Assembly (NCBI GenBank): GCA_002449305.1
Contig: DKDI01000029.1
Coordinates: 1 to 17,917, forward strand
Length of the DNA: 17,917 bases
Origin: Treponema sp. UBA6852
Lineage (GTDB): Bacteria > Spirochaetota > Spirochaetia > Treponematales > Treponemataceae
Direction: 5' to 3'
Position numbers and translations under genes: made by a program. Within the stretch, counting starts at the first letter, position 1. Each line of letters opens with the position of its first letter. Shown piece after piece: positions 14,421 through 17,917 of this stretch. The notes under the pieces are model-generated. The model did not search any database. It saw only the letters and a program-made list of their open reading frames with translations, and had not been told where the DNA came from.

Positions 14421-15996
14421 ATGAACATTAAGAAATTTTCATTTGCATTTTTGCCGGCGCTGATTCTTGCCCTTGCGTCTTGCATGAACATGAGCGGCTC
14501 AAATAGCAAAGAAGGCGCAATCCGCATAACAGTTCCGGGAGGAGAACGCGGACTTTACAGTTTTTCCAAGGACAATGCCGCATCTTACAAAGTAAGCATA
14601 ATTCTTGACGGAGAAACTGTCGACTCGCAGACCGCAGAATTGGGGGGTAATTACATTTGATGAACTTGAGCCTGCCACATACACGGTAAAAGCCGAAGCA
14701 TTTGATTCAGACGGAATACGCATAGGAAGCGGAAGCACAGAAGTAAAAGTTATAGCCGGAGAAACAGCAGAAAAAACAATTTTGATGATACTGGACAGCA
14801 ACAGAGATGTAATTAATTATCAAAAATATTATTTATGGGATGTTTATAATTCTAAATATTATTACAATCGATTTGACTCTATAACAAGTGATCTAACTAT
14901 AAATAACATTGATTCCGTTACCTCAAACAAACCTGGAAATTCGACTATACTAGGATTTGCAGAATCTTTTTATGCATATTATAACTATTATATAGAAAAC
15001 GCTGATAGCCAATTCAATAGAACAAATTTTATCTACTATAAGGGGAAAGGCTCAGGACCTTATAACATTCAATTTAGTAGCACATCCGTAAAAGACCCTT
15101 TGTATTTTGATGATAGCACAGATTCTCTATGGATAGGCGGATATGATTCTTCTAGTGGCGAACTAAAACTTTTACAAATAACAGAACCTTCAACAAACTT
15201 TATTTCTAGAATTTCATCAGTGACTTCTTTATATTCCACACAATTTTCTGTTTCCGGGGCAACTTATACAGCTTTTGCAATTCAGGGCAGCGATATTTAT
15301 TTTGCATACACAAAAAACGGCTCATCGTACCTTCAGCGTGGAACAATCACGAATATCGATGATTCAAATTTTTTTATAGATATAATAGGAGCAGCACAGT
15401 CCACAGAGCAAATGGGCGTTGCAGGCACAATCAACGACATAGCCATTTTGTACGATGGTTATGTTTATGCGTTGGTTTCAAATGTAGGAAATTCCGCAAC
15501 AGGTTCTGATGACACTTTCTATAATTTTCATGACTGTAAAGTTTACAGCCGTGGCGCGCTTTTAAAGATTGCAGGTACAGATTATGGGTTTGAAGTAGAA
15601 GACATTTTGGGCTGGACAAATTCCATGAGAACAATAAATTCCGTTGGAAATCCTCAAAACGCAGCAGGAAGCCCAATAGGTTCTCTTGAAGCATACATTC
15701 CAAAACTTAAAGAAAACAACCAAAAATTTTACGGTCCGCGCAGATTCGTAGCCATAAAACCAAAAGAACTTGCAATTGCAGACTGCGGCGCAAACTTTGT
15801 TCTTCCAAACAAAACCACAGGCAAATCAGGAAAACTTTTTGCACATAACAGAGTTGTAAATGTAAACCTTTATAATTTCGCAATCGATTCCATCGTGGAT
15901 TTAGAGAACATAAAATTCAGAAATGTATGCCTAAGCGGAAACTCAATGTATATATCAGCAGATTACTGCACTGATACGAATGTTGCTGAGGAATAA
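14421..15996 (+). pseudogene. Large lipoprotein broken by one G-run frameshift
   Basis: An open frame from 14421 to 14660 continues in another frame to 15996. Removing one G from the G6 run at 14642-14647 joins them into about 524 residues (AELGVITFDELEP). AGGAG precedes the ATG. The N-terminus is a lipoprotein signal peptide with LASC, lipidated at Cys21. Residues about 30-125 look like a beta-sandwich (AIRITVPGG, VITFDELEPATYTVKAEAFD, VKVIAGETAEKTI). The remaining 400 residues contain repeated beta strands with Tyr/Asp-rich loops, perhaps a propeller (LWIGGYDSSSGELKLLQI, AILYDGYVYALVS). No enzyme motif is seen. The stretch 14805-15240 is clearly richer in A and T than the rest of the gene. 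It may be a surface protein under on/off control, a decaying gene or a sequencing artefact. Confidence 0.75.
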
Positions 15997-16014
15997 ATAA
16001 TTTCATTACGATGA

Positions 16015-16083
16015 TTGCAAGCACATGTCAACACTCCTGTTCTGTGCTTGCAAGGCCCCCTTGCGTGTACATGTCAGCACCCC
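16015..16083. repeat. Inverted repeat overlapping an imperfect direct repeat
   Basis: TTGCAAGCACA (16015-16025) and TGTGCTTGCAA (16043-16053) are perfect 11-bp inverted arms around 17 bases. The left arm also starts a 23-bp direct repeat with 16061-16083, sharing ACATGTCA and CACNCC. It lies between the convergent lipoprotein and ModF-like genes. It has no T-run, so termination is not clear. Confidence 0.7.
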
Positions 16084-16100
16084 TTGCAAAACAACAAATA

Positions 16101-16128
16101 GATTGCCGTATCAAGTACGGCAATGACA
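16101..16128. repeat. REP-like palindrome
   Basis: ATTGCCGTA (16102-16110) and TACGGCAAT (16116-16124) flank TCAAG, followed by GACAG. The pattern is like the short palindromes GATTGCCG...CGGCAATGAC that are dispersed in intergenic DNA of many bacteria. It may act as a 3' end stabiliser for either convergent gene. Confidence 0.7.
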
Positions 16129-16201
16129 GTTAGACTTATTAGACATATCCATGACAAGTTGTTTTAGATCGTTCATTTTTTGCATGACGGATTCAACTTT
16201 C

Positions 16202-17779
16202 CTATCTGTGCAAAATCTTATACATTGGAGTTTGGCCGGGACAAAGTTCCAGAATGTTTTTTTCGCAGGCAAGAACTTCCGAAGGCTCGTGGGTTACGTG
16301 CAGAAGCGTTGTTGTTCCTGTTTCTGCGACGGTTTCTAGTAAGTCTAGGATTTTTCCGCGGTAGTTTTCGTCCAGTCCATGGCACGGCTCGTCAAGAATA
16401 AGAACACGAGGAGACTTTACGGCGGCTCTAAGAATCAAAATTGCGCGCTGCTCTCCGTAACTTAAAGAGCCAAACGATTCCTTTTCGCGTCCAGAAAATC
16501 CTGCAAGTTTAAGCCAAGCATTTGCCATTGCAAGTTCAAAATCCGTGGCAGGCTCGTAAAGTCCAATGCTGTCCTTGAATCCGCTTATAATCACGCTTTG
16601 CAAGTCAGTTCCGCCAACCATTCTGTACTCCACATGAAGCCTGTAGCTTACAATTCCAAGGTGCTTCTTTATGTCCCAGATTGACTCGCCTGAACCGCGC
16701 CTGCTTCCAAACAGATAGACTTTTTCACGGAACACTTGCATATTGTCGCCTGTTATAAGCTCCATGATTGTGGTTTTTCCAGAGCCGTTTGGTCCTCTCA
16801 CAAGAAAATGCTCGCCTTTTTTAACTTCCCAGTTTAAGTTTACAAGAACCTTATGTTCGTCCCAGCCAACATTCACATCCTCAAACTTTATAAGGCTTTC
16901 TGGCACTTCAGAAAATTCTTCTGTTTCCAAGGCGAAATTGCTTTCACTGCGGATTCTTTTTAGTTCGCAAAGAAATTCCTGCCTTTCTTTTTCGCGGACG
17001 GATTTTTTTTCTGTGTTTCGAATTTCAAGGAGATTTTCGTATTCAGAACGGCTTGCGCAGAAGGAAATTTTTTTATCTGAAAACTCAAGCACGCGGTTTA
17101 TTTCTTCAGGAATTTCAGTAAACCGCTCCATGCACAAAATTATGCGCGGAAAATCTGTTCCAGAATTTTCAGTCTGCCGCTTTAGAATCATATTGAAAAA
17201 TTCCATAAGAATTGAACGAGATTCGACATCCAGCCCCGCAAAAGGGTCGCTCAAAATAAGCAGCTTGGCTCCAGACAAAAGTGAACGGCACAAAAGCGTG
17301 CGTCTTATTTCCCCTGTAGACATAAAGCGCAGTCCACGGTCAAGGATTTTTTCCACGCCGCAAAGTTTTATCTGCGGAAATGTTTCAAGTTTGTATGCGT
17401 CTTTTGCAAGGGGTTCAGATTTTCTTTTTGCGCCGCCAATAACTTCATAAATGTATTCACGGCCGGTTCTTCCTATGTCGATTTTGTCCAAATATTCACT
17501 TTCGTCCCGCTCGCGTTCTTCTTCTATTAATTTTGCAGCTTCTTCAAGTGAAACTACAGCAGTGCTTTTGGCGAATTCAGAATAAAATGAACCGCCTTGC
17601 TCCGGGTAGAATTCCAGAAAGCCAGACAACGCCTTTATAAAGTCAGCCTTTCCGCCGCCATTAGGACCTGTAACAAGCCAAGCTTCTCCTTCTTTCATTG
17701 TCCAGTCAATCTGCGGAATCAAAACAGAACCGCCTTTTCTTATCTGACATTTATCAATGCGAATCAAATCTTTTTCCAT
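16202..17779 (-). CDS. ModF-like tandem ABC ATPase, first nucleotide site degenerate
   Basis: The 525 residues hold two fused ABC ATPase domains without membrane segments, as in ModF/PhrA. Domain 2 (from about residue 280) is complete: Walker A GPNGSGKTT, the ModF-type stretch LFGSRRGSGESIWDIKKHLG, signature LSYGEQRA, Walker B LILDEPCHGLDE and switch HVTHE. Domain 1 has STGEIRRTLLC, but its Walker A is GPNGGGKA, with Ala45 where Ser/Thr coordinates magnesium, and its Walker B reads LILSDPFAGLD instead of LDEP, so ATP hydrolysis there is doubtful. GGAGA precedes the ATG by 6 bases. No molybdate or other permease gene is in the window. E. coli ModF is linked to molybdate uptake; the substrate or role here cannot be inferred. 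Confidence 0.87.
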   Translation of the reverse strand: MEKDLIRIDKCQIRKGGSVLIPQIDWTMKEGEAWLVTGPNGGGKADFIKALSGFLEFYPEQGGSFYSEFAKSTAVVSLEEAAKLIEEERERDESEYLDKIDIGRTGREYIYEVIGGAKRKSEPLAKDAYKLETFPQIKLCGVEKILDRGLRFMSTGEIRRTLLCRSLLSGAKLLILSDPFAGLDVESRSILMEFFNMILKRQTENSGTDFPRIILCMERFTEIPEEINRVLEFSDKKISFCASRSEYENLLEIRNTEKKSVREKERQEFLCELKRIRSESNFALETEEFSEVPESLIKFEDVNVGWDEHKVLVNLNWEVKKGEHFLVRGPNGSGKTTIMELITGDNMQVFREKVYLFGSRRGSGESIWDIKKHLGIVSYRLHVEYRMVGGTDLQSVIISGFKDSIGLYEPATDFELAMANAWLKLAGFSGREKESFGSLSYGEQRAILILRAAVKSPRVLILDEPCHGLDENYRGKILDLLETVAETGTTTLLHVTHEPSEVLACEKNILELCPGQTPMYKILHR

Positions 17780-17827
17780 AAATATTCTCCAATTATAATA
17801 TCAATCATGTCATCTTCGGGCTTGCCC

Positions 17828-17915
17828 CTGCGATGTTTCTGAAAGAAACTCGGTTGATAATCTATTGAAAATTTCCAACAGATTCCTGACCGAGTTTACT
17901 GCGTAAACATCGCAG
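17828..17915. repeat. 88-bp imperfect inverted repeat with nested hairpins
   Basis: Outer arms CTGCGATGTTT (17828-17838 and 17905-17915) and inner arms AAACTCGGT (17846-17854 and 17889-17897) pair perfectly, separated on each side by 7 unpaired bases, with a 34-base centre. Each arm carries its own small palindrome (TTTC/GAAA on the left, GTTTAC/GTAAAC on the right). It lies 48 bp upstream of the ModF-like start and reaches almost to the window edge. It may be a dispersed palindromic element, a MITE-like repeat or a regulatory structure. Confidence 0.75.
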
Positions 17916-17917
17916 TG

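Overview
The window reads as spirochaete DNA, most likely a host-associated Treponema. This is inferred from several exported proteins with spirochaete-style lipoboxes (LISC, LASC), a lipoprotein/LysM gene pair, moderately AT-rich coding sequence, and genus-like versions of core genes. I could run no database search, so the genus is an inference. Recognisable chromosomal genes are glmS, metK, nth, a Nudix ADP-ribose pyrophosphatase, a YghZ-type aldo/keto reductase and a ModF-like tandem ABC ATPase. No rRNA, tRNA, CRISPR array, transposase or phage gene was seen.

Left part (1-4965). An array of six 22-bp units (266-397) lies in otherwise empty AT-rich DNA. A minus-strand pair follows, with a YdbC/PC4-type ssDNA-binding protein upstream of an exported acidic-tailed protein. 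Divergent from it, behind a good sigma-70-like promoter, is a translationally coupled lipoprotein/LysM pair. Its probable terminator lies inside the convergent Nudix gene. A cytidylate-kinase-like protein with a BON-like tail and a strong terminator complete this part.

Middle part (4972-10735). glmS (-) and a periplasmic/outer-membrane beta-barrel-like protein (+) diverge from a second array of about 12 units spaced 19-21 bp. The barrel gene overlaps the end of nth, which lies directly downstream of metK. Upstream of metK is an empty stretch holding a probable structured RNA (about 10506-10677, minus strand) with its own promoter and intrinsic terminator.

Right part (10736-17917). An AT-rich cassette holds a YefM/YoeB-type toxin-antitoxin operon with a TGTACA operator, followed by an exported beta-propeller-like gene broken by two compensating homopolymer indels. 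Next come a small stand-alone CBM48 protein, the aldo/keto reductase and a lipoprotein gene broken by a third homopolymer indel. A repeat-rich intergenic region, the ModF-like ATPase and a large imperfect inverted repeat end the window.

The most interesting items are the two helically phased arrays of degenerate palindromic units, the uncharacterised RNA before metK, and the concentration of homopolymer frameshifts in exported-protein genes while core genes stay intact. The frameshifts could be phase variation, decay or sequencing error; the sequence alone cannot decide.
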